Origin: a bacterium
Lineage (GTDB): Bacteria; Actinomycetota; Acidimicrobiia; Acidimicrobiales; CATQHL01
DNA: 21,367 nt
NCBI GenBank assembly: GCA_026713745.1
Contig: JAPONU010000513.1
Location: 1-21,367, forward strand
Direction of reading: 5' to 3'
Of this stretch, positions 1-8,051 are shown piece after piece (the first letter of the stretch is position 1; each line of letters starts with the position of its first letter). The notes beneath the pieces are model-generated. The model was not told the DNA's origin, made no database searches, and was given only the letters and a program-made list of their open reading frames with translations. The position numbers were made by a program, and so were the translations under genes.

Positions 1-1053
<1,053 letters not shown>

Positions 1054-1077
1054 GGGTCGACCCTCACCGATCCAGCT

Positions 1078-2115
1078 TCACCGGTCGATCCCCGGCGACA
1101 GGCTGCGGCCCGGCTCGGCGGAGGGGTCCGCCGGCAATGGGTCCGCGTCCGGAGGGGCCCCGCCGGGGCGCAGGTACTGGGAGCTGGCCGTCGGGAAGCC
1201 GAGCGGCGGCACAACCCCCGCCGCGATCTCGCTCGCCACCTCGGCCAGGTCCCAGTGGAGTTCCGACAGTGCCGGCAGCGGCTCCTGCGACATCGCCTCG
1301 GTGATCTCGCCGAGTTCGAGGCGGGCGCGCAGCAGACCCGCACGGCGGCGCGGCCCGTCGAGCGCATCGGCGACCGAACCGACGCCCCGCAGGCTCTCCT
1401 CGGCCCGCAGCAGGCACGACAGGACAGAGCGCGGCAGGTCGGTCCCCGCCAGCAGGTAGCGCACCACGCCCTCGGCATCGGGCGCGTGCCCGTGCCGGCG
1501 ATGGTAGGCCTGCAGCGAGCTGGTCAGCCGCAGCATCCGGGTGGCGTCCATGACGTCCCGGGGGTCGGTGTAGCCGGCGACGAGGAGTCCGACGGTGAAG
1601 ACCGACCGTTCGATCATCCGTCCGATGAGGATGAACTCGTAGCCCTCGTCGCGCCGCATGCCCTCGTTCAGCACGCCGCTGATGGCCAGGCAGGCCCGAC
1701 GGACCATGAGAAGGACCTCGTGCAGTTGCTCCGGCGGGATTTCGGTGTCGCCGAACTCCCGGAACCGCAGGTAAAGGCCGTTGGCCTCCTCCCAGAGCTC
1801 GATCGGTATCCGCTCCCGCGTCGAGCGCAGCCTCTCGCGGACGGCGCTGACCGCCGAGAGCACCGAGCCGGGGTTGGCGGTGTCGGAAAGGAGGAAGGCG
1901 AACAGCTGCCGGCGCCCGCCGAGGCTGCCGAGAGGCGCCGCCACCGACTCGAGGCCGAGCGTCTTGACGAGCTGCTCGATCTCGATGCGGGCCTCGTCGG
2001 GGCGCAGGTGGATGATGGAGTTGGCGGCGTAGTCCAGGCAGCGGACCGTCGCCTCGGTCCGCTCCAGGTAGCGGCCCACCCAGAAGAGGGCGTCGGCGTG
2101 ACGGGCCAGGATCAC
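1078..2115 (-). CDS. Alpha-E domain protein (DUF403 family)
   Basis: The 345-residue product begins with the family hallmark ARHADALFWVGRYLERTE and is predicted largely helical, with no obvious catalytic residues. Alpha-E proteins are almost always encoded beside a circularly permuted ATP-grasp and a transglutaminase-like protein, as here. They are thought to be a partner of that ligase, but the biochemical role is not established. The start is GTG at 2115, 22 bp after the ATP-grasp stop, and the next gene begins 24 bp after its stop, so the three are very likely one transcript. The residues from about 315 to the end are Pro/Gly/Asp-rich and probably disordered. The family call is secure; the function is not. 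Confidence 0.9.
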   Translation of the reverse strand: MILARHADALFWVGRYLERTEATVRCLDYAANSIIHLRPDEARIEIEQLVKTLGLESVAAPLGSLGGRRQLFAFLLSDTANPGSVLSAVSAVRERLRSTRERIPIELWEEANGLYLRFREFGDTEIPPEQLHEVLLMVRRACLAISGVLNEGMRRDEGYEFILIGRMIERSVFTVGLLVAGYTDPRDVMDATRMLRLTSSLQAYHRRHGHAPDAEGVVRYLLAGTDLPRSVLSCLLRAEESLRGVGSVADALDGPRRRAGLLRARLELGEITEAMSQEPLPALSELHWDLAEVASEIAAGVVPPLGFPTASSQYLRPGGAPPDADPLPADPSAEPGRSLSPGIDR

Positions 2116-2137
2116 CGCTGCGACCGCCGGCCGGCCA

Positions 2138-3613
2138 CTACGAGTACTCCGGTGTCAGCACCCAGGTGTCCTTCGAGCCGCCACCCGCCGAGGAGTTCAC
2201 GATGAGCGACCCGCGCCGCATCGCCACGCGGGTGAGGCCGCCGGGGAACACCTCGGTCCGCTCGCCGGTCAACACGAAGGGCCGCAGGTCCACGTGGCGG
2301 GGCTCGAGGCGCTCCCCGGTGAACGACGGCAGGCTCGAGAGTTGCACGACCTCCTGGGTGATCCAGTTCCGGGGATCGGCCTCGATGGCGGCGCGGGCGG
2401 TCTCCAACTCCTCGTCGCTCGCGTGGGGCCCGATCAGCACGCCGTAACCGCCCGACTCCCCCACCGGCTTGACCACCAACTCATCGAGCCGCCCCAGCGC
2501 CTCGGCTCGCTGGTCGGGATCCCACATCATGTAGGTGGAGACGTTGTCGATGATCGGCTCGTCGCCGAGGTAGTACCTGATCAGATCGGGTACGTACGGG
2601 TAGACCGCCTTGTCGTCGGCGGCACCGTTGCCGATCGCGTTGCAGACCGTCACGGTCCCCGCCCGGAGCGCGCCGAGCAGCCCGGGGACGCCCAAAGTGG
2701 AGTCCGGCCGGAAGGCAACAGGGTCCAGGAAGTCGTCGTCGATGCGCCGGTAGATGACGTCCACGGCGATGAGCCCCTCGATGGTCCGGGCGAACACCGT
2801 GCCGCCGTCGACCACGAGGTCGCGGCCCTCCACTAACTCGACACCCATCGAGCGAGCCAGGAAGGCGTGCTCGAAGTAGGCCGCGTTGAAGATGCCGGGG
2901 GTCAGCACCACCACGTGGGGCGAGTCCTTGCCGCCGGGGGCCATCGACTCCAGCGTGGAGCGCAGCATCCGCCCGTACTGCTCCACCGGCTGGGTGGCGT
3001 GGTCGTAGAACAGCCAGCTGCACGCCTTGGCCATGGCCGCCCGGTTCTCGATCACATAGGAGATCCCGCTGGGGTTGCGCAGGTTGTCCTCCAGCACGCG
3101 GTAGCGGCCACCGGCGTCGCGCACGACGTCGATGCCGGCGATGTTGCAGTGCGCGCCGTGCGGCACCTCGATTCCCATGGCGTTGCGCTCGAAGCCGCGG
3201 GAGGACACCACCAGCCACCTGGGAACGATCCCGTCGGCGATCGCGGCACCGTCGCCGGAGTACAGGTCCGCGAGGAAACAGTTGAGGGCGGTGACCCGCT
3301 GGGTGAGGCCCCGCTCCAACTCGTCCCATTCGGTCGCCGAGATGAGCCGGGGGAAGAGGTCCATGGGCCAGATCCGCTCGGTGCCCTCCTCCTCGCTGTA
3401 CACGGTGAAGGTGATGCCCTGGCGGCGGAACTCATCGGCGACGAGCCGTTCGAGTCGCTGCGCCTCGCCGGCGTCCAACTCGCCGAAGCGTTCGACGATC
3501 CTGCGGTAGACGCCGCGGGCCGAGCCGTCGGATTCGAATGCCTCGTCGAATCCCCGGGCGGGCTCATAGCAATCGAGCAGAGCGTCTCCTGATCCCTGCA
3601 ATGAATCAGCCAC
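2138..3613 (-). CDS. Circularly permuted ATP-grasp ligase (alpha-E operon type)
   Basis: This product of about 491 residues belongs to the circularly permuted ATP-grasp family found with alpha-E and transglutaminase proteins. It carries the expected blocks: RGFERNAMGIEV, the Glu-Asn metal-type motif EDNLRNPSGISY, the ATP-binding Lys in VVKPVGESGGYG, and the C-terminal family signature ending GGGSKDTWVL. ATP-grasp enzymes join a carboxylate to an amine through an acyl-phosphate; comparative genomics places this family in a putative peptide-forming or protein-tagging system whose substrate is unknown. The frame is open to a TTG at 3622, but that TTG lies inside a TAGCAT hexamer that could be a -10 element. 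I therefore prefer GTG 3613, eight bases downstream, which would give a nearly leaderless transcript. No convincing Shine-Dalgarno sequence supports either start. Confidence 0.9.
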   Translation of the reverse strand: MADSLQGSGDALLDCYEPARGFDEAFESDGSARGVYRRIVERFGELDAGEAQRLERLVADEFRRQGITFTVYSEEEGTERIWPMDLFPRLISATEWDELERGLTQRVTALNCFLADLYSGDGAAIADGIVPRWLVVSSRGFERNAMGIEVPHGAHCNIAGIDVVRDAGGRYRVLEDNLRNPSGISYVIENRAAMAKACSWLFYDHATQPVEQYGRMLRSTLESMAPGGKDSPHVVVLTPGIFNAAYFEHAFLARSMGVELVEGRDLVVDGGTVFARTIEGLIAVDVIYRRIDDDFLDPVAFRPDSTLGVPGLLGALRAGTVTVCNAIGNGAADDKAVYPYVPDLIRYYLGDEPIIDNVSTYMMWDPDQRAEALGRLDELVVKPVGESGGYGVLIGPHASDEELETARAAIEADPRNWITQEVVQLSSLPSFTGERLEPRHVDLRPFVLTGERTEVFPGGLTRVAMRRGSLIVNSSAGGGSKDTWVLTPEYS

Positions 3614-3621
3614 GATCGCCA

Positions 3622-3627
3622 ATGCTA
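3622..3627 (-). promoter_or_regulatory. Putative -10 element (TAGCAT) for the ATP-grasp operon
   Basis: On the minus strand TAGCAT is followed by eight bases and then GTG at 3613. The spacing resembles other TANNNT-to-start arrangements in this window and suggests an almost leaderless mRNA. There is no clear -35 box. Confidence 0.35.
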
Positions 3628-3660
3628 GGAGACCGCCTGGTCGCGTTCGGGATGGTCTCC
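3628..3660. repeat. Inverted repeat GGAGACC / GGTCTCC between thpR and the ATP-grasp gene
   Basis: A perfect 7-bp inverted repeat (3628-3634 and 3654-3660) encloses a 19-base loop. It fills most of the 60-bp gap between the thpR stop and the ATP-grasp start. It could be a weak terminator for thpR or an operator for the downstream operon. No U-tract follows, so intrinsic termination is doubtful. Confidence 0.4.
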
Positions 3661-3673
3661 CTCGGCGGTCGGC

Positions 3674-4156
3674 TCAGGGCAGGGCGAATGTCGCCACGTT
3701 CGTGTAGTTGCCGGGCGGGTGGCTGCGTACGAGGGCGATCTCGGTGGCGTCGAAGTCGGCTTGGAATTGCGGCGCGTAGCCCTCGGGCGGCTTGCCCTTG
3801 TAGCGGGCGACGGTCACATGGCCGTGGAACGGGCGGTCCGGCGGGGGTTGGCCGATGTGGGCGGTCGCCGCCGCCACCCGGGCAGCGAGATCCTCCAGGC
3901 CGCGAGCCGCGACGACGAGAACCCCTCGACCCAGTAGCTCCACGCCCGGACCCATGTGCACGCCGGCCGGCGGGAATCGCTCACCGGCGAGTCTGTCGAC
4001 GACGGTCCCCTCGTCCGCGGCGCCGAAGAACCGCAGGGTCACGTGCAGGCGCTCGGGCGGGGTCCACCGCACTCCCGGGATGGTTGGCCGCGGCAGCGAG
4101 GCCAGGGCGTCGATCACGTCGCCGGGCGGCCAGACGGCCACGAACAGCCGGGGCAT
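3674..4156 (-). CDS. thpR: RNA 2',3'-cyclic phosphodiesterase (2H phosphoesterase)
   Basis: The 160-residue product has both HxTx motifs of the 2H phosphoesterase fold: HVTL at residues 38-41 in LHVTLRFFG and HVTV at 113-116 in HGHVTVARYKG. The opening PRLFVAVWPP is typical of the ThpR/LigT branch. Family members hydrolyse 2',3'-cyclic phosphate RNA ends and can ligate 2'-5' tRNA halves in vitro; the physiological role is unclear. The open frame extends much further upstream to 4540, but that extension is Arg/Pro-rich low-complexity sequence. The ATG at 4156 starts exactly where the family begins. A TACTGT hexamer ends six bases before this ATG, which suggests a leaderless transcript. Length fits the family (about 160-190 residues). 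Confidence 0.9.
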   Translation of the reverse strand: MPRLFVAVWPPGDVIDALASLPRPTIPGVRWTPPERLHVTLRFFGAADEGTVVDRLAGERFPPAGVHMGPGVELLGRGVLVVAARGLEDLAARVAAATAHIGQPPPDRPFHGHVTVARYKGKPPEGYAPQFQADFDATEIALVRSHPPGNYTNVATFALP

Positions 4157-4454
4157 CGCCCCACAGTAGGGGGCAGGCTTCGGCGGGACGCCGCCCGGCG
4201 CCTGCCGAGACGCCGGGGCACGGCTCGGCACGGGACCCCGAACACCAACCCCAACGATCCTGGGCCACAGCCGGGGCAGGTTGCGCTGGGTTCGGTCCCC
4301 CGGATTTGGTTCGGGCGAGGCTCGTCGCCGGTTGTCGCTGATTCCCCCGTCGGGGTCGCCGCTGCGGGGCCGGTGGTACCGTCGGGTCGAGGTGCTCGGC
4401 CGCGGAGCCGCCGACCGGCGCTCTGTCGTTCGACTCACCGGGGGGACCAGCACC
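4157..4454. other. Divergent intergenic region between thpR and pcm
   Basis: These 298 bases hold no convincing gene. On the minus side lies the TACTGT hexamer next to thpR. On the plus side TACCGT (4377-4382) could be a -10 box for pcm, giving a leader of roughly 65 bases. An in-frame GTG at 4392 would extend pcm by 21 residues if translation began there. A G-rich stretch (4440-4446) precedes the pcm ATG at ribosome-binding distance. Confidence 0.45.
4163..4168 (-). promoter_or_regulatory. Putative -10 element (TACTGT) for thpR
   Basis: On the minus strand TACTGT is followed by GGGGCG and then the ATG of thpR, so transcription would begin at or next to the start codon. The GGGGCG could alternatively be read as a poor Shine-Dalgarno sequence. 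Confidence 0.4.
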
Positions 4455-5189
4455 ATGAAGACCCGACCACAACCGCCGTTCGACGCCCACCGGGCGGAGA
4501 TGGTGCGCCACGACCTCGCCCGGCGCGGGGTGCGCGACAAGCGGGTGCTCGAGGCGATGGGTTCGGTGCCCCGGGAGTCGTTCGTCCCTCCCGGCCAGCG
4601 GCGCAGCGCCTACGCCGACCGGGCGCTGCCGCTGCGGTTCGGCCAGACCGTCTCGCAGCCGTACGTGGTGGCCGTGACGCTGGAGGCGCTGCGGCTGGCG
4701 CCCACCGACCGGGCGCTGGAGGTCGGCGCCGGCTCGGGGTATGCGGCGGCCGTGGCGAGCCGCCTGGCCGCCGAGGTGGTCGCCGTGGAACGGATCGAAT
4801 CCCTGGCCTCCGATGCCCGGGCGCGGCTGAGCGATCTCGGCTACGACAACGTGACGGTGCTGTGGGCCGATGGGGCGCAGGGCCACCTGCCGGGCGCCCC
4901 GTACGACGCCATCTTCCTCTCCGCAGCGGCGCGCAGCGTTCCTGCGGCACTGTTCGGACAGTTGGCGGAGGGGGGCCGGCTGGTGGCACCTGTCGGGGCC
5001 ACCGGGAGGGACCAGCAATTGGCGCTGTACGAGAAACCGGCGTCGGGCGCCGGGACGTCAGACCCCAGGGTGTCAGGCGAAAGGTCGCCCACCGTCGGGG
5101 ATTCGGGCATCGCGCCCCGGCGCCGCGCCGGGCTGCTGCCTGTGGCCTTCGTCCCGCTGCTCCCCGGTGTGCGATCGACCGGCAAGTAG
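4455..5189 (+). CDS. pcm: Protein-L-isoaspartate O-methyltransferase
   Basis: The 244-residue product methylates isoaspartyl residues in damaged proteins using S-adenosylmethionine. The core is clear: YADRALPLRFGQTVSQPYVVA matches the family substrate loop, EVGAGSGYAA (residues 89-98) is the SAM-binding motif I, and the later DAIFLSAAA and EGGRLVAPVG segments are the usual post-core strands. The ATG at 4455 follows a G-rich ribosome-binding-like stretch; upstream sequence is low complexity. After about residue 193 the protein departs from the family, with a Ser/Gly/Arg-rich stretch, before returning to a family-like AFVPLLPG. The last 69 bases are then repeated downstream, so this 3' end appears rearranged. 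Reading through the TAG stop would stay in frame for 32 more codons. rpe follows 132 bp downstream. Confidence 0.88.
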   Translation: MKTRPQPPFDAHRAEMVRHDLARRGVRDKRVLEAMGSVPRESFVPPGQRRSAYADRALPLRFGQTVSQPYVVAVTLEALRLAPTDRALEVGAGSGYAAAVASRLAAEVVAVERIESLASDARARLSDLGYDNVTVLWADGAQGHLPGAPYDAIFLSAAARSVPAALFGQLAEGGRLVAPVGATGRDQQLALYEKPASGAGTSDPRVSGERSPTVGDSGIAPRRRAGLLPVAFVPLLPGVRSTGK

Positions 5190-5288
5190 CCCGCGGCCTT
5201 CGTCCCGCTGCTCCCCGGCGCCGCGCCGGGCTGCTGCCTGTGGCCCCTCGTCCCCCAGCGCCCCGGGCTGCGATCCAACGGGAAGTAA
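5121..5288 (+). repeat. Repeated pcm 3' tail (two long copies and one partial)
   Basis: The last 69 bases of pcm (5121-5189, ending in a stop codon) recur imperfectly at 5219-5288, also ending in a stop. A shorter copy of the central part lies at 5193-5220 (compare 5142-5169). The offset between the stop codons is 99 bases, so the second copy stays in the pcm frame. Both copies end with Arg-Ser-Thr/Asn-Gly-Lys before the stop. This is local duplication of a gene end. Confidence 0.85.
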
Positions 5289-5321
5289 CCTGACGGCGCC
5301 CTGTCCCCTCCCCGGCTCGCC

Positions 5322-6008
5322 ATGACCACGAATCCGCCGATCCACATCGTGCCCTCCACCCTCAGCGCCGACTTCAGCCGGCTCGGAGCGGACTGCGCGG
5401 CGCTGGAGGCCGCCGGGGCCGACCGCATCCAGTGGGACGTCATGGACGGCGCCTTCGTCCCGAACATCACCTTCGGCCCCGACGTCATCGCCGCCTCCCG
5501 CCCGCACACGTCCCTGCCGTTCGAGGTGCACCTCATGGTGCAGGCCCCGGAGGCGCTGGCGGGGCGTTACGTGGAGGCGGGATGCGAGTTGCTGATCGTG
5601 CACGCCGAGGCGTGCATCCACCTGCACCGCACGCTCGAGCAGATCCGGGGGCTGGGCACTGCAACCGGTGTGGCGCTCAACCCGTCGACCCCGAGTGCGG
5701 CCGTGGCCCAGGTGCTGGACCTCACGGACATGGTGCTGGTGATGACGGTGAACCCCGGCTTCGGCGGCCAGAAGTACATCGCAACCATGGAGCCCAAGAT
5801 CGCCGAGGTTCGCCGGATGATCGACGAATCCGGGCGGGAGATCGACCTGGAGGTGGACGGCGGCATCGGCCCGGGGACCGTGGCCGGAGCGGCCGCCGCA
5901 GGGGCGAACGTCTTCGTGGCCGGCAGCGCCGTCTTCGGCCATCCCGAAGGCTTGGCCGCCGCGGTCACCGACCTCCGCCAGCGAGCCGAAGCCGCCCGAC
6001 ACAGCTAG
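5322..6008 (+). CDS. rpe: Ribulose-phosphate 3-epimerase family protein
   Basis: The 228-residue TIM-barrel protein should interconvert D-ribulose 5-phosphate and D-xylulose 5-phosphate in the pentose-phosphate pathway. Family motifs are in order: PSTLSADF, WDVMDGAFVPNITFGP, FEVHLMV, VNPGFGGQKY and LEVDGGI. The catalytic Asp pair is present as Asp39 and Asp179, and one metal-binding His as His70. The other metal-binding His of the characterised enzymes (His34 of the E. coli protein) aligns with Gln37 here, an unusual substitution that may mark a subfamily or change metal use. The ATG at 5322 lacks an obvious Shine-Dalgarno sequence. The final 62 bases are duplicated downstream. Identity as an Rpe-family enzyme is secure; exact substrate is slightly less so. 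Confidence 0.92.
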   Translation: MTTNPPIHIVPSTLSADFSRLGADCAALEAAGADRIQWDVMDGAFVPNITFGPDVIAASRPHTSLPFEVHLMVQAPEALAGRYVEAGCELLIVHAEACIHLHRTLEQIRGLGTATGVALNPSTPSAAVAQVLDLTDMVLVMTVNPGFGGQKYIATMEPKIAEVRRMIDESGREIDLEVDGGIGPGTVAGAAAAGANVFVAGSAVFGHPEGLAAAVTDLRQRAEAARHS

Positions 6009-6099
6009 ATCACAACCGGCTCAGCCCAACGACAAGGGCCTGGCCGCCGCGGTCACCGACCTCCGCCAGCGAGCCGAAGCCGCCCACGCCGGCTAGGTC
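5950..6099 (+). repeat. Duplicated rpe 3' tail
   Basis: The end of rpe (5950-6011, including its TAG stop) is repeated with few mismatches at 6038-6099, offset by 88 bases and again ending in an in-phase TAG within the copy. Because 88 is not a multiple of three, the second copy is out of frame with rpe. It has no start and is not a gene. Confidence 0.88.
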
Positions 6100-6191
6100 A
6101 CTGCCGGACTCATCCCGCCACCGGACTCCGACCCACGGTCGAGTTCTCCCCCGCCGCCGGATCGACCCTCGACTTCGGGCCGGCATGGCCT

Positions 6192-7688
6192 TCAGTGTTC
6201 GACGTGGGGTGCAGTGACCGTTCTTGAAACTGGGAACGGCAGCGCTGTGGGGCCGGCTGGGTTCGTCTCGGGGATGCGGGGTGGTCCTCGTCGCTGGCCG
6301 CTGGTCGAGCGGTGGTGTTCGCCGCTGTCTCGCGGCTCGCGCCGGTCTCTCTGGTCGCCATCTGGCGGACCGGCGGGTCCGGGAGGTGGGTTGGCGGGTG
6401 GTGCGAGGGTGAGTCGCCCGTTGGGGTGGCGGGTGATTTCTTCGCGGTTCTGGTGGACACGTACGTGGTGGCAGCGCCAGCACAACAGGCAGGTGTTCTC
6501 GAGAGTGGTTTCGCCGCCGTGTTTCCAGTGCTTGATGTGGTGAACTTCGCAGATCTTGTGGTGGGCGCCGCAGCCGATGCAGCCGCCGTCGCGGGCGATG
6601 AGTTGTTTGCGCAGCCACGGGGGGACTTTGCGCTGCGAGCGGCCCAGGGCGACGTTGGCGGTGTGTTTGTTGAAGATGCCCGGCAGGATCTTGGCGTCAC
6701 ACGCCACGGCGAGGGTCTCGGCTTCGGTGAGGCGGGTGCCGTCGGTCAAGCGGGTGTTGGCGATCTCGTCGTGGACCAAGTCGTAGTCGGCGAGCACGAT
6801 CAACTCCACACCGGCCGGCGCGCCGGCGCCGTCGTTGGTGCACACGAGATCTGCGAGCGCGTCGGCGAAGCGCTGGGGTGCCGTCGGGCGGTCCTTGGAG
6901 TCCTCGCTGCGGAACAGTTCGTCGGACTTGGCGATGAGCGCGGCCTGCACCCGCGCCCCGGTGAGGGGATCGAACTGGGCGAACAGGTGGAACATGCCAT
7001 CGGGCTGCTCGCTGATCGAAGCCCGCCGCCGGCACCGCTGAGCTTCCCGGCGCCTCTCCAGTTCCTGGGCGCTGGTGCGCTCGTTGACGTGGTCCTTCAA
7101 CGTGCGCCGGAACACATCGTCGGGTTCTTCTTCGGCGGCCTCCAGCAACGCCCGCTGGTCCACCGGCGTGTCCGCGTCGGCGTCGAGGATCAACCCCGCA
7201 GCCTCAGGAGTGATCGACCCGTCGGCGAGCTTGCCGGCCACCTTCGGAGCCCACTCCAACTGCGCCGCGGTCCTCACGGCCTTGCGGGCGCCGCGCCGGG
7301 AACGCTTCTTGTCCCGCCGCAGGATCTCCTCAGTGGCGGCGTCGCCCTCGCGGCGCGCCACCTCGGCGACCACGTCGGCCTCCAATGCCGCCAGTGACGC
7401 CCGCGCCCGGCCCACGAACCCCAAACAATCCCGCAACACACCCGAATCGACCTGCGGCCACGCCGGCGGCGAACCCAACCACTCACCCAGCGCCGCCCAC
7501 TCGGCGACCCGAACATCACCAGCCGGCCCGCGGCCTCCGGAATCAGCCCCAGCCGGCCCGCGGCCTCCCGAATCAGCCCCAGCCGGCCCGCGGCCTCCCG
7601 AGTCAGCTCGAGCCGGTTTCCCCCGCATCGCACCATCGCCCATCTGCCCGTCACCCCCTGTCTCTGAAGCTCCTGGCTCACACCACAT
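6192..7688 (-). CDS. DUF222 / HNH endonuclease domain protein (13E12 repeat family type)
   Basis: The 498-residue product has an N-terminal DUF222 region (about residues 60-330) and a C-terminal HNH nuclease. The HNH module shows paired zinc-type cysteines at 370/373 (CIGC) and 403/406 (CWRC), His383-His384, Asn398 and His407-His408. Such proteins are multicopy in actinobacteria and are linked to mobile DNA, but their function is unproven. Residues 28-57 are three identical ten-residue repeats (ADSGGRGPAG). The C-terminal 80 residues are Pro/Arg-rich and probably disordered. ATG 7688 gives the longest protein with a weak ribosome site; Met16 (7643), preceded by a G-run, is a credible alternative. 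A good AT-rich promoter lies upstream, and the gene is convergent with rpe. Confidence 0.88.
   Translation of the reverse strand: MWCEPGASETGGDGQMGDGAMRGKPARADSGGRGPAGADSGGRGPAGADSGGRGPAGDVRVAEWAALGEWLGSPPAWPQVDSGVLRDCLGFVGRARASLAALEADVVAEVARREGDAATEEILRRDKKRSRRGARKAVRTAAQLEWAPKVAGKLADGSITPEAAGLILDADADTPVDQRALLEAAEEEPDDVFRRTLKDHVNERTSAQELERRREAQRCRRRASISEQPDGMFHLFAQFDPLTGARVQAALIAKSDELFRSEDSKDRPTAPQRFADALADLVCTNDGAGAPAGVELIVLADYDLVHDEIANTRLTDGTRLTEAETLAVACDAKILPGIFNKHTANVALGRSQRKVPPWLRKQLIARDGGCIGCGAHHKICEVHHIKHWKHGGETTLENTCLLCWRCHHVRVHQNREEITRHPNGRLTLAPPANPPPGPAGPPDGDQRDRREPRDSGEHHRSTSGQRRGPPRIPETNPAGPTALPFPVSRTVTAPHVEH
7518..7607 (-). repeat. Three tandem 30-bp repeats inside the DUF222/HNH gene
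   Basis: Three consecutive, nearly identical 30-base units encode the peptide ADSGGRGPAG three times (residues 28-57). There are no spacers between units, so this is a coding minisatellite, not a CRISPR array. Copy number is likely to vary between strains. Confidence 0.9.
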
Positions 7689-7722
7689 CTTCGGGTGAGT
7701 CGCCTTAGTTGCTTCTCCTCAT

Positions 7723-7751
7723 AATATAGTATGGCCAGGACAGAATAGCAA
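7723..7751 (-). promoter_or_regulatory. Promoter of the DUF222/HNH gene
   Basis: On the minus strand TTGCTA (7751-7746) and TATATT (7728-7723) are separated by exactly 17 bases, close to the housekeeping -35/-10 consensus. The surrounding 60-70 bases are strikingly AT-rich for this genome. Transcription would start near 7716, followed by a GAGGAG sequence (7719-7714 area) that precedes no start codon at the usual distance. Confidence 0.6.
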
Positions 7752-7904
7752 CATCAGTATGAACTATTTCTGAACAGAACCAGAATTATCGAGCCACGTT
7801 CGCGCGATGTACGGCGGAGGGCGGTCCGGGACACCCGAAGCACCAAACCCAGGAGTCCGGGGCTGCACGGGTGCGGCGGACGCGAGCGAGTCCGGCGGCA
7901 CTGG

Positions 7905-7924
7905 ATTCCGGCCTTCGCCGGAAT
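7905..7924. repeat. REP-like intergenic palindrome
   Basis: ATTCCGGC (7905-7912), loop CTTC, then GCCGGAAT (7917-7924) form a perfect 8-bp stem with a four-base loop, followed by GACGAG. The core, with TGG before it and TGACG after it, matches a palindrome type scattered between genes in many bacterial genomes. It could also help terminate the hydrolase transcript, although no T-tract follows. Confidence 0.65.
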
Positions 7925-8051
7925 GACGAGACACGAGGCCGGAGCGGGGAGACTCCAGGGGCCGAAGGGCTCTCAGAACGGAGCAGGCCGGCGGTCCGCG
8001 CACACACCGGCGACCGGGAAGCTCCGAGAATGGAGAGGCTCCGGGGGCGGG

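Larger units (their letters stand above)
7689..8051. other. Intergenic region between the HNH gene and the glycoside hydrolase
   Basis: These 363 bases contain no convincing gene. The part nearest the HNH gene is AT-rich and holds its promoter. The middle carries a REP-like palindrome with its typical flanks. The frames open here translate to the HSGEGRNP and FRRRPES type strings that are known artefacts of such repeats. Nothing further is recognisable in the last 120 bases before the hydrolase stop. Confidence 0.6.

Noticed and set aside
4157..4540. Upstream extension of thpR by 128 residues
   Set aside because: The extra sequence is Arg/Pro/Ser-rich and overlaps the divergent pcm gene; the conserved protein starts at ATG 4156.
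6312..7397. Plus-strand frame of 361 codons
   Set aside because: It is antisense to the DUF222/HNH gene, whose zinc and HNH motifs clearly mark the coding strand.
7518..7607. CRISPR-like array
   Set aside because: The three 30-bp units are contiguous with no spacers, keep the reading frame and encode a peptide repeat.
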